Below are positions 35,938-53,070 of a stretch of 64,000 nt of DNA, piece by piece. Under the pieces are notes generated by a model. That model made no database searches. It was not told the DNA's origin and saw nothing but the letters and a program-made list of their open reading frames with translations. Positions within the stretch are counted from its first letter, which is position 1; each line of letters starts with the position of its first letter. The position numbers were made by a program, and so were the translations under genes. The stretch spans positions 6,838,493 to 6,902,492 of the forward strand of contig JABAKD010000026.1 in the NCBI GenBank assembly GCA_012845835.1, in the 5' to 3' direction. Source of the stretch: Undaria pinnatifida (Eukaryota; Sar; Phaeophyceae; Laminariales; Alariaceae).

Positions 35938-36357
35938 GTGAGAGCTCTTTGCTGCTCAACTCTTGGCTGTTGTTTTAGCATTTTGTGCGGGACCCTCTTT
36001 GACACCCAGCTGTAGCGGCAAAAAAACGGCAAGCGTGACTTTATCGAGCGTCGTTTATCTTGTGAGCGCGTTGTGCAAGTGGTAGCATGCAGTGCACGTG
36101 CCGTGAAACTGCCTCATCCAGCAGCCTGGATTTGCTTTGTCGATGCTGTAATCGTCAAAATAGTCACGTTCTTGTTTTTCGGCGCTTTCTCCCTCTCGAG
36201 TTCCTAAGGGGTTACGAGCTGCTGCTGTGGTTCCGTGTACTAGTACTATCACGTCGTGTACAGCATTGTAGTCTACCCGTCCAGAGCGATTGCATCCGTA
36301 CGTTCGTTTTCAATGGGGCGAATGCTCTACTACTGTGTGGCTATAGGGCGACATTCT

Positions 36358-39300
36358 CGACATAGCGCCTCCTATTCGGCCCAAACAAGTACCAAGGGGC
36401 TGGTGTGCGACCGAGGCGACGGAAGCGGAGTTGCACGCACGATGGCAGGATAGGGAAGACGCAAGGAAACGGGTCCGTTCTGCTCCAAACGATCGTGGTC
36501 TACGGCAAGCCTTGAAGGCGACCGCCAAACAGCTGAAACGCACGCGGGCGGAAGCTGTTCAGAGGTTCTTCAGAAATTCTTCGAATATTACGTTAGCCAA
36601 CTCGAAGGGCGTGTCCGAGAAGGTGATCAATTTGGCTTCTACAAACATCTCAAGGGGATGGATGTGGAAGGGAATTTAACTCGCAGTACATCAAAGACGA
36701 GGAAGGTCGATTGCTGCGGGATAATGCCCTCATTCGCGAGCGGTGGGTGAGGTGGTTTCACAAACTGCTTAACACCAAGTCGCCGACCCTTGATCCGAGC
36801 ATTGTGGACGAGCTTAAGCAGTGGCCCCCGTGCAGACCACTGGACGATGTCCCATCTAGGTACGAAGTAGAGGAGGTGGCGATCCGTGCGTTTGCGAACC
36901 GAAAGGCGGTAGGGCCCGATGGTCTCTCGGCCGAGCTCTTGAAGGTTTTGGCCTACGAAGGAGAATTGAACACCCTCGGAAACTTCCACGATATCATCGT
37001 CGCTGTGTGGAGGGGAGGTGGCGTACCGCAACAATGGAAAGATGGCAACGATTAAGGTGCTTCGCAAGAAGAAAGATCGGGCTGAGTGTGGCAATTATCG
37101 TGGCGTCTCCCTCGTGGCTCACGCCGGCAAAGTACTCCTCAAAGTCATCGCGGGTCGCCTGAGTGACTATTGCGAACGCGAGAACATTCCGCCGGAGGAA
37201 CAGTGTGGGTTCAGACCCCAACGCTCGACGGTTGACATGATGTTCGTAGTACGACGACTGCAGGAACTGGCGCGGAAAAACGACACCCCTTTGTACTTGT
37301 GCTTTATTGACCTCACCAAAGCATACGACTCCGTCGACCAAACCCTTCTGTGGGATGTCCTTGCTCGTTTTGGCGTGCCACCGAGAATGCTCGCCGTCAT
37401 CCGCCACTTCCACGACGGCATGTAAGCATGCGTGCGGCTGGATGATGGAGAGTGCTCGGATAAGTTCGACGTGGGGCAAGGTCTCAGGCAAGGATGCGCG
37501 CTCGCGCCACTGCTGTTCACCATGTTTTTCACGGCGGTACTGCGTGTGGCCGAGAAACACTTTCTCGCTGATGCAGCCATCACGGACAACATGGTGCAGC
37601 TCCAACGAAAGGAGGAAGGCGAGAAGAAGGGCACTTCACGCACAGGCAAAGTCGACGGGCCGAGGGGGAAGGAGGGGGGTGAGGAGCAGAGATTGTGGGG
37701 TATGCTGTACGCGGACGATGCGAGCATGGTATCGCGATCATCAGAAGGGCTGGAGAGGATGATGACGGTGATCGTGACTGCGTGCTCGTCGTTCGGGCTT
37801 ACGGTATCCGAGGCAAAAACAGAGATAATGTGCCTGAAAACCAAAGGCGGGGGGAAGGTGTCCTTCACCATCAATGCAGCCGGCCAGGTATACAAACAAA
37901 CAATCGAGTTTGTACTTGGGCGGGGCTATCACCGCAGACAGAGGCCTTAGCATTGAAATGATGCGGCGTCTTCAGAGGGCCTGGGCGTGTTTCCAGCGGT
38001 ACAAGATGGAAATCTATGATCGCCCGGGTGTGCGCTTACGGTTGAAGGTGCAGTTGCTGAAAGCTGAGGTGGTCGAGACACTTCTTTACGGTTGCATGAC
38101 GTGGAGCCCGAAGGAGCCTGACTATAACAGGCTACGACGGGTTCACCACTCCATGCTCCTCCGATGCCTCGGATGGCGGAAACGGAAGCGCGACGACCAC
38201 ACCCCATCGTACGCTGACGCGCTTGCCAAGACAGCTTCCGAGAGCATAGAGGCGATAGTGCGCAAACGGAGGATATTGTTTGCGGGATTCGTAGCACGTA
38301 CGGGGGAGGAGCGTCTGACACAGAGGGTGATGTTTGGGGAGCTTGTTGGGGGTAAGGGCTACTCAGGGGGGCAACAGAAGAACTGGATGGCTCATCTGAA
38401 GGAGTATATGTCGGTCTTTGGAATGAAATTCGAAGGGTGGCGAAAGGCTGCTCAGAAGGCTGGCAGATGGTTTTGACGAGTAGAGGAGGGAGCCGAGTTG
38501 TTCATGCGGAATAAGCATGAAACGGAGAGGCGCAAAGCTGCAGAGCGACGCGCGAAGGCTGCGGCAGCGCCATCCACCGTCGGCATCTCTAAGCGGCCGG
38601 GGGGAGGGGGGAGGGGGGAGGGGGGAAGGGGGGAGGGGGGAAGGGGGGGGGAGGGAAAGAGAGGGCGTCATGCCGTCATGCCCAAGAGACTGAAGTCTGG
38701 GTCTGGCCATCATCGTCTTGATATTTGTGGGCCTTCCAATGGCCGTCACAAATTAGCGTAAGACCGCCCTGACTTCTTCGCCATGTTGCGTTCTTTCCCC
38801 AGTGCCCTTTGATGATGCACTTGATGCCCTCAATGAGCCCAATGCCGTCTTTAGTCAGTTCCTAGGGTCTGCTAGTATGACATTTTTTTTCTATTTTCCT
38901 CTCCTTGCTTTGTCTTCTTGTCTTCTTTTCTTTCCTTTCCTTTTTCGTTTTGTTTTTTCGCTTTCTTGTCTTTTGCTTCCTTTCCCTTCTCTTCTTATTT
39001 GTTCTTTGTTTCTTTTTTCCAATTGCGTCTGTCGTGCGTGTGCGTAGTGATAGGTACCACGTGCAATATTAACGTGGTAGTCTTTCTTGGGTGGCAAGCG
39101 GTGTAGTCGGTTTTTCCAGGCGCGAGTAATGAGACGTAAGCACCGGTATAGACCTGGCACATCGTAGACTGACTCCCGATTTCACTTTTACATGTTTCTG
39201 GTGGAGGCATGAATTGCGTCAGCTGTGATATATGCGTGCACCACCTTGGGTTGTTTGTGTTTTTTCCCTGGGGTATTCCTCAGCTCCAGAGTAACTGGAG

Positions 39301-39363
39301 CCTGTCCTGTGACCACGGACTTGATTATCCGAGTTAATGTGAGAACAACAACAACAAGTATCA
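36358..39363 (+). mobile_element. LINE family A, longest copy (A1)
   Basis: 5'-truncated non-LTR retrotransposon: no endonuclease domain, then linker, reverse transcriptase, carboxy region, a G-rich tract (38600-38660), a C/T-rich tract (38880-39020) and a 3' end finishing AATGTGAGAACAACAACAAC. ACATTCT flanks both sides (36351-36357 and 39364-39370), a likely 7-bp target duplication. Copies A2, A3 and A4 share the 3' region. The 3' end also resembles that of family B (41050-42313). Confidence 0.85.
36361..38476 (+). pseudogene. LINE reverse transcriptase (ORF2-type), broken
   Basis: In order: a basic linker (HARWQDREDARKRVRSAP), RT motifs [39 protein letters not shown] (catalytic Asp), GLRQGCALAPLLF and MLYADDAS (catalytic Asp pair), then LYLGGAITADR and a carboxy part ending at TGA 38474-38476. 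An intact enzyme would copy element RNA at a nicked target. Damage: frameshifts near 36600, 36675 and 37045, TAA at 37423-37425, and loss of two bases near 37912. The copy at 42331-42467 keeps those two bases (TTTGTGTACTTGGG), which proves the deletion. The copy at 39591-41049 shares the TGA, so that stop is either natural or ancestral. Confidence 0.9.
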
Positions 39364-39590
39364 ACATTCTGCTTTTGACATTAATGGTGCTCTTATGCAT
39401 AATGTTGATGCCATATCGTGGTGCGGGCACATTGTCATCTTGAAAACATGCCACGTGATAGAAAGCAGCTCATTTGCCCCTTCGTTTCAGTCATTGCAAC
39501 TCCCGCATGTTGGCTCTATGTGCCCGGCCTGTTTCAAGATATCCCTGTGGTCAAACATATTATGATTCCGTGTGATTGGTCAAGGTACTT

Positions 39591-42467
39591 GTTGTTGTTC
39601 TCACATTGTTGTTCTCACATTAACTCGCATAATCAAGTCCGTGGTCACAGGACAGGCTCCAGACACTCTGGAGCTGAGGAATACCCCAGGGAAAAAACAC
39701 AAACAAAACCGAAGGTGGCACACGCATATATCACAGCTGACGCAATTCATGCCTCCACCAGAAACATGTAAAAGTGAAATCGGGCGTCAGGCTACGATGT
39801 GCCAGGACCATACTGGTGCATACGTCTCATTACTCGCGCCTGGAAAAACCGACTATACCGCTTGCCACCCAAGAAAGACTATCACGTATATATTTCACGT
39901 AGTATCACTACGCACACGCACGACAGACGCAAATCAATTGGAACAAAGAAAAGAAAAGAAAAAAAAATAAAGGAAAGGAAAGGACAGGAAAGGAAAGGAA
40001 AGGAAAGGAAAGGAAAGGAAAGGAAAGGAAAGGAAAGGAAAGGAAAGGAAAGGAAAGGAAAGGAAAGACAAGGAAAGAAAAGACAAGGAAGCGAAAAAAC
40101 GAAAAAGGAAAGGAAAGAAGAGAAAAGACAAGAAAAACAAGAAAAAACAAGACAAGAGGAAGCAACGAAAGGAAAAGAGAGGAAAAAATATCATAAGAGC
40201 AGACCCTAGGAACTGACTAAAGACGGCATTGGGCTCATTGAGGGTATCAAGTGCATCATCAAAGGGCACTGGGGAAAGAACGCAACATGGCGAAGAAGTC
40301 AGGGCGGTCTTACGCTATTTTGTGACGGCCATTGGAAGGCCCACAAATATCAAGACGATGATGGCCAGACCCAGACTTCAGTCTCTTGGGCATGACGGCA
40401 TGACGCCCTCTCTTTCCCCCCCCCCCCCCTTCCCCCCTTCCCCCCTCCCCCCTCCCCCCGGCCGCTTAGAGATGCCGACGGTGGATGGCGCTGCCGCAGC
40501 CTTCGCGCGTCGCTCTGCAGCTTTGCGCCTCTCCGTTTCATGCTTATTCCGCATGAACAACTCGGCTCCCTCCTCTACTCGTCAAAACCATCTGCCAGCC
40601 TTCTGAGCAGCCTTTCGCCACCCTTCGAATTTCATTCCAAAGACCGACATATACTCCTTCAGATGAGCCATCCAGTTCTTCTGTTGCCCCCCTGAGTAGC
40701 CCTTACCCCCAACAAGCTCCCCAAACATCACCCTCTGTGTCAGACGCTCCTCCCCCGTACGTGCTACGAATCCCGCAAACAATATCCTCCGTTTGCGCAC
40801 TATCGCCTCTATGCTCTCGGAAGCTGTCTTGGCAAGCGCGTCGGCGTACGATAGGGTGTGGTCGTCGCGCTTCCGTTTCCGCCATCCGAGGCATCGGAGG
40901 AGCATGGAGTGGTGAACCCGTCGTAGCCTGTCATAGTCAGGCTCCTTCGGGCTCCACGTCATGCAACCGTAAAGAAATGTCTCGACCACCTCAGCTTTCA
41001 GCAACTGCACCTTCAACCGTAAGCGCACACCCGGGCGATCTTAGATTTCTTTCGTTCCCGTTGCCGCCTCGGTAAGGCATGCTGCGAAGCATGCCCTAGC
41101 AGGCTTGTAGCGAGTGGGAGGGGTCTTTCTGGCGGGTGTACGGCCGGACTCAACCTCAAGGAGTGATACCTTCTTGCTGCTGCGTGTGGCCGCGAGGCTT
41201 GGGCGTGGCGGTAGAGTTGGGTCGTACGTGGTGCGTTAGGCATGGTCACCTACGATTCGCGCGTCTTCTTAGGCAGCAGCGGCGGAGCAGCAATGCTTAA
41301 TTGGGATGCCCGTGCGCGGAGGCAGGCGCCACCACGAGCCACGCTACGGCGCAGTCTCGGTTTGCGTGGGGGGAACTGCGCCGGCAGGAGGCTGGATTCG
41401 ACGACGAAGGAGGAGGGCGACTGGCCGTCGACGGGCGGGGAAGAGACGAATTGAACTTTCCCTGAACGAGAATTTTCGTTTTTCAGATCAGCACCGCAAG
41501 CTGCGAGGAGCATTTTGTTGTTTTTTTGGACGGGGGAGAAGGGGAACCGATTGGAATTGAGTGTGGACGAGAGCAAGTGCGAAGGAGCGGGTCGAGTAAG
41601 CTAAGGCGATGAGGCGGCCACGGAGAACCACAGCAGGAAGATGGCACACGGAGACCCACGACCGGCCGCACACCATCATCACGAGAGCAGCGATCGTCTT
41701 TTTTTTTTCAGGGTGTTTTTTTCGAGGCAGTAGTACAACATGTTACTTACGTCACTGATTTTTGTAGAGTTTGTAGAACAGTTGTATACCCTTCATGGGG
41801 AACGACCCGCCCCAAATTTCAATTTTCAGGCACGGGCGTCGTAGCTGCGCTGCAACCTGTCAGATAACTCGGGAAGAAGGGGCGATCATTGATATTCGTT
41901 CTGTGGTTTTTGGTTCGATTGCTCTTGTTTCACTGCATGCCCGCGGGTCGTCACTCTGACAGCACTCCAGACAGCAGGCGCGTTCGTCTATACTCACGAT
42001 TACCGTGCGGTTCGTACGGTGCAGGCAGCCCAACCGCTGTAGTTTGTAGTCGCGAGTTGGTTAGTTGTGGGGACGGGGGAACTCTATGCTGTAGTTGAGT
42101 GGATACACGCGGCCATGTGAGTTCAGTTTGCACATTGGACCTTTTCACTTGTGCGCCTTCTTCCGTATCGCGCGTTTTTAGGCGGGAAAGCGTGTATTTC
42201 CCGGACGAATTTGTATTTCTTTTGGTTTTTCGGATCTTCTTAGGGCTCTATCACCTTTGTGCGACCACGGACTCTAGATTTTTTTACAGGAGTTGATGTG
42301 AGAAAACAACAACAGATTTCCATCTTGTACCGCTGGAAGCACGCCCAGGCCCTCTGAAGACGCCGCGTTATTTCAATGCTAAGGTCTATGTCTGCGGTGA
42401 TAGCCCCGCCCAAGTACACAAACTCGAGTGTTTGTTTGTATACCTGGCTGGCTACATTGATTGTGAA
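39591..42467 (-). mobile_element. LINE family A, second copy (A2), split by a retroposon
   Basis: Reverse complement of A1 from about 37861 to its 3' end. The 3' tail is at 39591, the carboxy coding part at 40582-41049 and the 5' remainder at 42321-42467. Between them lies the family-B retroposon (41050-42313) with a duplicated AGATTTC. A1 and A2 face each other tail to tail about 230 bp apart. No clear duplication is seen at the A2 ends. Confidence 0.9.
41050..42313 (+). mobile_element. 1.26-kb non-autonomous retroposon, family B copy 1 (B1)
   Basis: AGATTTC is present on both sides (41043-41049 and 42314-42320), and removing the insert restores the LINE A2 sequence exactly as in A1. The insert begins TTTCGTTCCCGTTGCCGCC and ends GTTGATGTGAGAAAACAACA. 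About nine in ten bases match B2 at 45425-46804. The open frame at 41242-41454 is short, there is no reverse transcriptase, and there is no terminal repeat of LTR type. The 3' end (GACCACGGACT...TTGATGTGAGA, then AAC units) resembles that of LINE family A. I infer that it is mobilised in trans by a family-A LINE. Confidence 0.8.
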
Positions 42468-42667
42468 CTATTAATACCTGGTAGATTAATAATAGCACTG
42501 AAAACATGTGGTACTGTAATATAATTGGTCAGTGTTCTGCAGCTGTTGATTCATTGGTCAAAACACGCGGTTATGTCGCCTGATTGGTCACTGTCCTGAA
42601 GCTATCGTGCCAATGGTCAAAATATCCAGCGATGTCCATTTTTTTTGACGAAAAAACTCTATTGCAG

Positions 42668-42840
42668 TTGGTGCGCAGAGCGAAATGGGGATGTATTGGG
42701 GAGCGACAAGAAGTTCCTAGTCAAGCCGGCGCGGGGGGGAGAAGGTGGAGATGAAGCCGAAGACGTGAAGGACAGTTTCGAAAATCGTACTCCGACCATC
42801 TCAGTGGAAGGCGACGGGGAGACTCCATTTCCTTTCTGCA
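42668..42840 (+). CDS. possible exon of an unrecognised gene
   Basis: Bounded by TATTGCAG and CTGCAG|GTGTGA, the frame reads WCAERNGDVLGSDKKFLVKP and DSFENRTPTISVEGDGETP. Its exit phase (2) does not match the entry of the exon at 44549, so a link to the gene downstream is not shown. Confidence 0.3.
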
Positions 42841-43161
42841 GGTGTGATACGAAATCGGTATAGGTAGGCGCGGCGATATGTTTGGCTAATACGACCTGGT
42901 GCCAGAAACCGATCCGGCTTTCCGGTGTAGTGATGTACAATAATACAGCCAATGGACCCAATAGTACTAGCTGACACTGTCGCTCAAGTACCCAATGGAC
43001 CCTGATCACGGCCAGTGTTTACGATCCTGACCATCGCCATCGCCGTGACGTCGACTGGGGATGTAGAATCGACTGTCACTTTGTTTTTGCCGCTCTGCAT
43101 AGCTCGACACTCTGTTGCATCACCTTATTTTCAGCGTAGACTTGCGACACGTTTCTATTCG

Positions 43162-43281
43162 TAGGCTGCTGCTATTAATAGGCTATTGCTATTAGTAGGC
43201 TATTGCTATTAATAGGCTATTGCTATTGCTATTGCTATTGCTATTGCTATTAATAGGCTAATGCTATTAATAGGCTATTGC
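43162..43281. repeat. ATTGCT / TTAATAGGCTATTGC microsatellite
   Basis: Alternating GCTATTAATAG and (GCTATT)n units. No open frame of interest. Confidence 0.85.
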
Positions 43282-44230
43282 CGCTCGCCTGGAAGTCGTA
43301 TTGTAGTCACCCGCGTTCATGGTGTTGTGATTGAAGCGTTGTCACTAGCTACCGTAGTAAATTTTTTCGTCGACCTCCCGCGCCCACGATGTTTCTGGCG
43401 CGTTGAGTGGTATCGCGACAGTGTTATGGATGGTCACGCATATACGCGTATTATTTGCTGCAGTTGCCTTCGTTCATGTTTCGTTTCGTGCTCATCTTGA
43501 TGAATGAAGGTCGAACCTGCTCCACAAGGGCCGGTGGGTCAGTCTAAAAGACGTTAAATGCGATTTCCAGGATAAGATGATGGCCTTAAACGGGTGGCCC
43601 AACTTCAACAATGATATATCGATGGTGAGGGCGTGCTTTATGGCGTATTGCGCATCAGGTGTCTGTCGACCAACAATTGGCGGCTTTCCTGCGCTTCTCG
43701 TGAAAAATTGGGGCGGAGTTTCGGACGTGTAGGGTACGACGTAGCGAACAACCTTGCACGGCATGCTCGCACCGCCATTCGGTGACAGTTTTCGGAGGTT
43801 TCTTTTGGTGACGTTCTTCGGCTACATTGTCCGGTGACGTTTTTTCGGTGGCTTTTCTCGGTGGCTTTTCTCGGTACGCCTATTGCCGTACTATCTTGGA
43901 TACTGCGATTTAGCGCTGATGGTCGGTAGCAGCGGCACGAGTAAAGGGAGAAGCAGCCCCCGCTTTAACGAAAGAGGGACTTGTTTGACGTCTTCCCTCC
44001 CTCACGGACCTCCGCCCCGTATGGCTGAAAGTGGATCACTTGAGTGAGCGATCGGATGTGTATCGTAGTACAATCGGAAGGTATCCTGGAAGTGCATGGG
44101 ATTGAATAGCCACCGCAGCGGCATGGTAAAATGACAAACACGTTGAGCTCACCGCTCGTCGACAGCGGAGAAAGTTGTTCCATTTTTTGCACTATTGATA
44201 GCACTGCCGCTTAAAGTTGGGCAGTCAAGC

Positions 44231-44294
44231 TATCCCCTGTCCCGTCCTTCCCATGTCCTGTCCTGTCCTTCCCATGTCCTGTCCTGTCCTTCCC
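44231..44294. repeat. CATGTCCTGTCCTGTCCTTCC tandem repeat
   Basis: Two and a half copies of a ~25-bp pyrimidine-rich unit; the short open frame through it is a by-product. Confidence 0.75.
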
Positions 44295-44548
44295 GATAAG
44301 TAGTTTGTAGCCCAGGGATATTCTACGGACGTAAGACATGCATGCGTACTGTATTATGGCTACATGACACGAGTAACGTAAATGTTCAGGATATGTTTCA
44401 CGGGATCTGTTCCACCGCATCATCCCTACTTGAGCGATTTGATCGTTGCCCGAAGTAACTCGAAGCCATGGCCGCCAGTATAGGCAGCACCAAAAATAAC
44501 GGTATTGCCACCGACAACTCCCTAAATTGATCGAATCAGCCCGAGCAG

Positions 44549-50477
<5,929 letters not shown>

Positions 50478-51179
50478 GGAAACCTCCGAACCCTGCACAA
50501 TTCGGCCCTTTTTGGTCTCATGGTCAGCTGGTGGGTGCCTTCCCGCCTTACTGGAGAATGGTCTTCCTGGCCGTGCTTATCCGACTGAACACTGCGGCAC
50601 AGATCTCTTTAGCTGAACACCTCCACGAGATACAACCGGCGTAAGCGCCGACCGTCCGCACTCAGTATCATTGAAGCCAGCACCGGGCGGCATGTTCATG
50701 TTTTGATCGAACCGGTGAAGCGCGCAAGAAGGAGTCAAGTTGTGTGGGGGAGGAAGGAGAACGATGGGGTTCTTCCTTTTAGCGTATTTTATTCCTCTGG
50801 AGTTGACCAAACCGTATTTAAGACGCTATAATATAGTGATGCCATACAATTATGTATCGTGCGTTGGCATCGACGGGCGTCTATCGTGTTCGTGCACCGT
50901 TCAACATCTAGGAGCCTAACAGCACCAAAAAACGTCTCATATCTCTACGAACAACCTCCCGGTTGTCCGAAGTGATGTCAGCTGCATGTTAGCGCTGATG
51001 TGCCCCCCTTTGCAAAAGGATGCATGAAAATATGACACAGGCCTCGACTAACACTGCTGCGTTGTCGTGCAAACATCAATTTCTTACATGCCACTCCTGC
51101 TGCTTTGCAAAGGTACATGTTCTGGTTGTCCATACCTTTTCTTGTGAGCGAACGGGAGCCCCATTGTAATCTGGAGCGG

Positions 51180-51640
51180 GCTGTTCAATACAACGCGGCC
51201 TTGAGGAAGGTTCTTGAGCCTAGAGGCTGGATAGAGGTGAGCGATAATCTTAGTTGGATATAGGTGCGGATTGAACAGAGGTGGGAATCGTTCTTCGCCC
51301 TCGAGATGAGATGAGATTAGATAGAGGCGAGGCATCTTCTTACACGTGAGGAATTTATGTTTGATAAGAAAAGTCCTTAGAGGTGAGGAAGGCTCTTGAA
51401 CCTAGAGGAAGGTTCTTGAGTCTAGAGGCTGAATAGAGACGAGGAAGGCTCTTCAGCCTAGGGGGGTTGGATAGAGGTGAGGAATGTTTTCAAAAATGTG
51501 GATGTTTCTGTAAAACGAGGAAGATTCTTAGAGGTGAGGAAGTTTCTTTAATACGCGGGAGGCTCTTTAAGGCGACGAAGCTTCTCAAGAGGTGAGGAAG
51601 GATCTTGGAGCTAGAGGTTGGCTAGAGGTGAGTGTTTCGT
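51180..51640. repeat. degenerate repeat: TAGAGGTGAGGAAG...CTTGAGCCTAGAGG
   Basis: At least eight irregular copies of GAGGTGAGGAAG-type and TTCTTGAGCCTAGAGGCTGG-type words alternate, without a fixed period. No coding frame is supported. 50640-51180 and 51640-52560 show no recognised feature. Confidence 0.6.
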
Positions 51641-52566
51641 TCTGATTGGTGTGATGAGGAAGAATCCCGCCCAATGGAACAGTTCCGGCCTACCCCAAAC
51701 CCTGTGGAGTTTCCTTGGGGCGAGCGGCTGAAAAAAATGCCGTTAGTTTACTTTCCGTAGATGGCTGCTGATAAATTCCTTTCAGAGTATGTAACTAATT
51801 TCCCGTAGTATCTAATGTATCCGTTTTGTCGCGACTACGTTATTCCGAGTATATCCAATCTGATGGTAACTGCTGTTAATGCAGCCTGTAGATAGCGAGA
51901 AAGTATGAGCGCCATTCTGACGTTCGCGTATAATGAGCAGCCCAGCCAAGTATGTCATGGGGTGCTTTGAACATGCGGCAACTCGCATTGAGGGTGTGAA
52001 CAGCCAGGTCCATTATATGGCTTGTAATGCACAATTCTGTTTTTTTTCTTGGAGAGGTTAAGTCGTGGTTGCGCACCTGTGATGTTCCACTGTCTTGATG
52101 CACGTTATGTGGCCCTACATACTGCTGCGGTCATAATTCCAAGTATGAGGTACGATTGGATTAATGGCCGATGGAAGCATGCCGTTCATGCCGTTCATGT
52201 TGTTCAACTTGAGCATGGGAAATGCAGAAGGGAATATTAGATCACCTTAACCACACCTTCTTGAGAGTACCGCCTTCAGAGTACCGTGCACCATCTCCTG
52301 CGAGCTGGGCTGGGGCGTAACGTGATGGGTTACAAGTCGGTACAAGTCGATGTTACTGATAGATGATGGTAATTTCTTCGTTCAATGCGCCAAACAATTC
52401 TGCCCTTGTGCATGTGTGCTTCTTATAATCCCGTCTGGAGCTCTATTCGTGTATTTTGTGTGCGTTCCATTGCTTGACGCTTCTACTTGTAACCCACGGG
52501 TTATATTTTTCCCGCAAACATGCTTACCGTTTCAGGTAGACTGGATGGCGATGACGCGAAAGTGGA

Positions 52567-52850
52567 GTTTCGACATCCGCGATGGCATGCATCACGGACA
52601 GCCTCCCATTAGAATGCTGGCGTACATGTTGATGCACCACGTGTGCCATGGTGCAGACTAATAACGACAGCGGTGCCACAGGGGGGGGATTTCCTTGCGG
52701 TGCGTGACCGTGCCGAGTGTTCCAGGGTATACAGTAGTTTCGACAACGCGATGGCATGCATCACGGACAGCCGCCCATTAGAATGTTGGCGTACATGCTG
52801 ATGCACCACGTGTGCCATGGTGCAGACTGGTACCGACAGCGGTGCCACAG
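52567..52850. repeat. tandem duplication (~120 bp, offset ~169 bp)
   Basis: 52567-52690 and 52736-52850 share GCGATGGCATGCATCACGGA and TGATGCACCACGTGTGCCAT up to a G run. The second copy leads straight into the family-E LINE end. The spacing suggests two nested or successive 5' junctions of minus-strand retroposed sequence. Confidence 0.75.
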
Positions 52851-53070
52851 GGGGGGGTGTACTCAGTTTGTGCATGGCCGTAGTCGTATGACCATAAACC
52901 CTCGCATCCCTACTATGCCGGGACGGAGCCTGTCGGGTTTTCACCACCAGGCAGACATTGCTTGCACCAAGCGCGAAACCGCATCCTTCCAAGAACCGCT
53001 CGTAAGACGGACGTGGGCACCTTGTGCCTACTTTCTTGTTTATGGATGACAGCGCCAATTAGTTACTCTG
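52838..53070 (-). mobile_element. LINE-type 3' end, family E, copy 2
   Basis: Same orientation as 23080-23350 and closely similar (TGTGCATGGCCGTAGTCGTA, then CTCGTAAGACGGAC and GGATGACAGCGCCAAT). On the minus strand the end reads GHTTTAMHKLST before a C run. It is 5'-truncated, with no reverse transcriptase. Confidence 0.6.
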
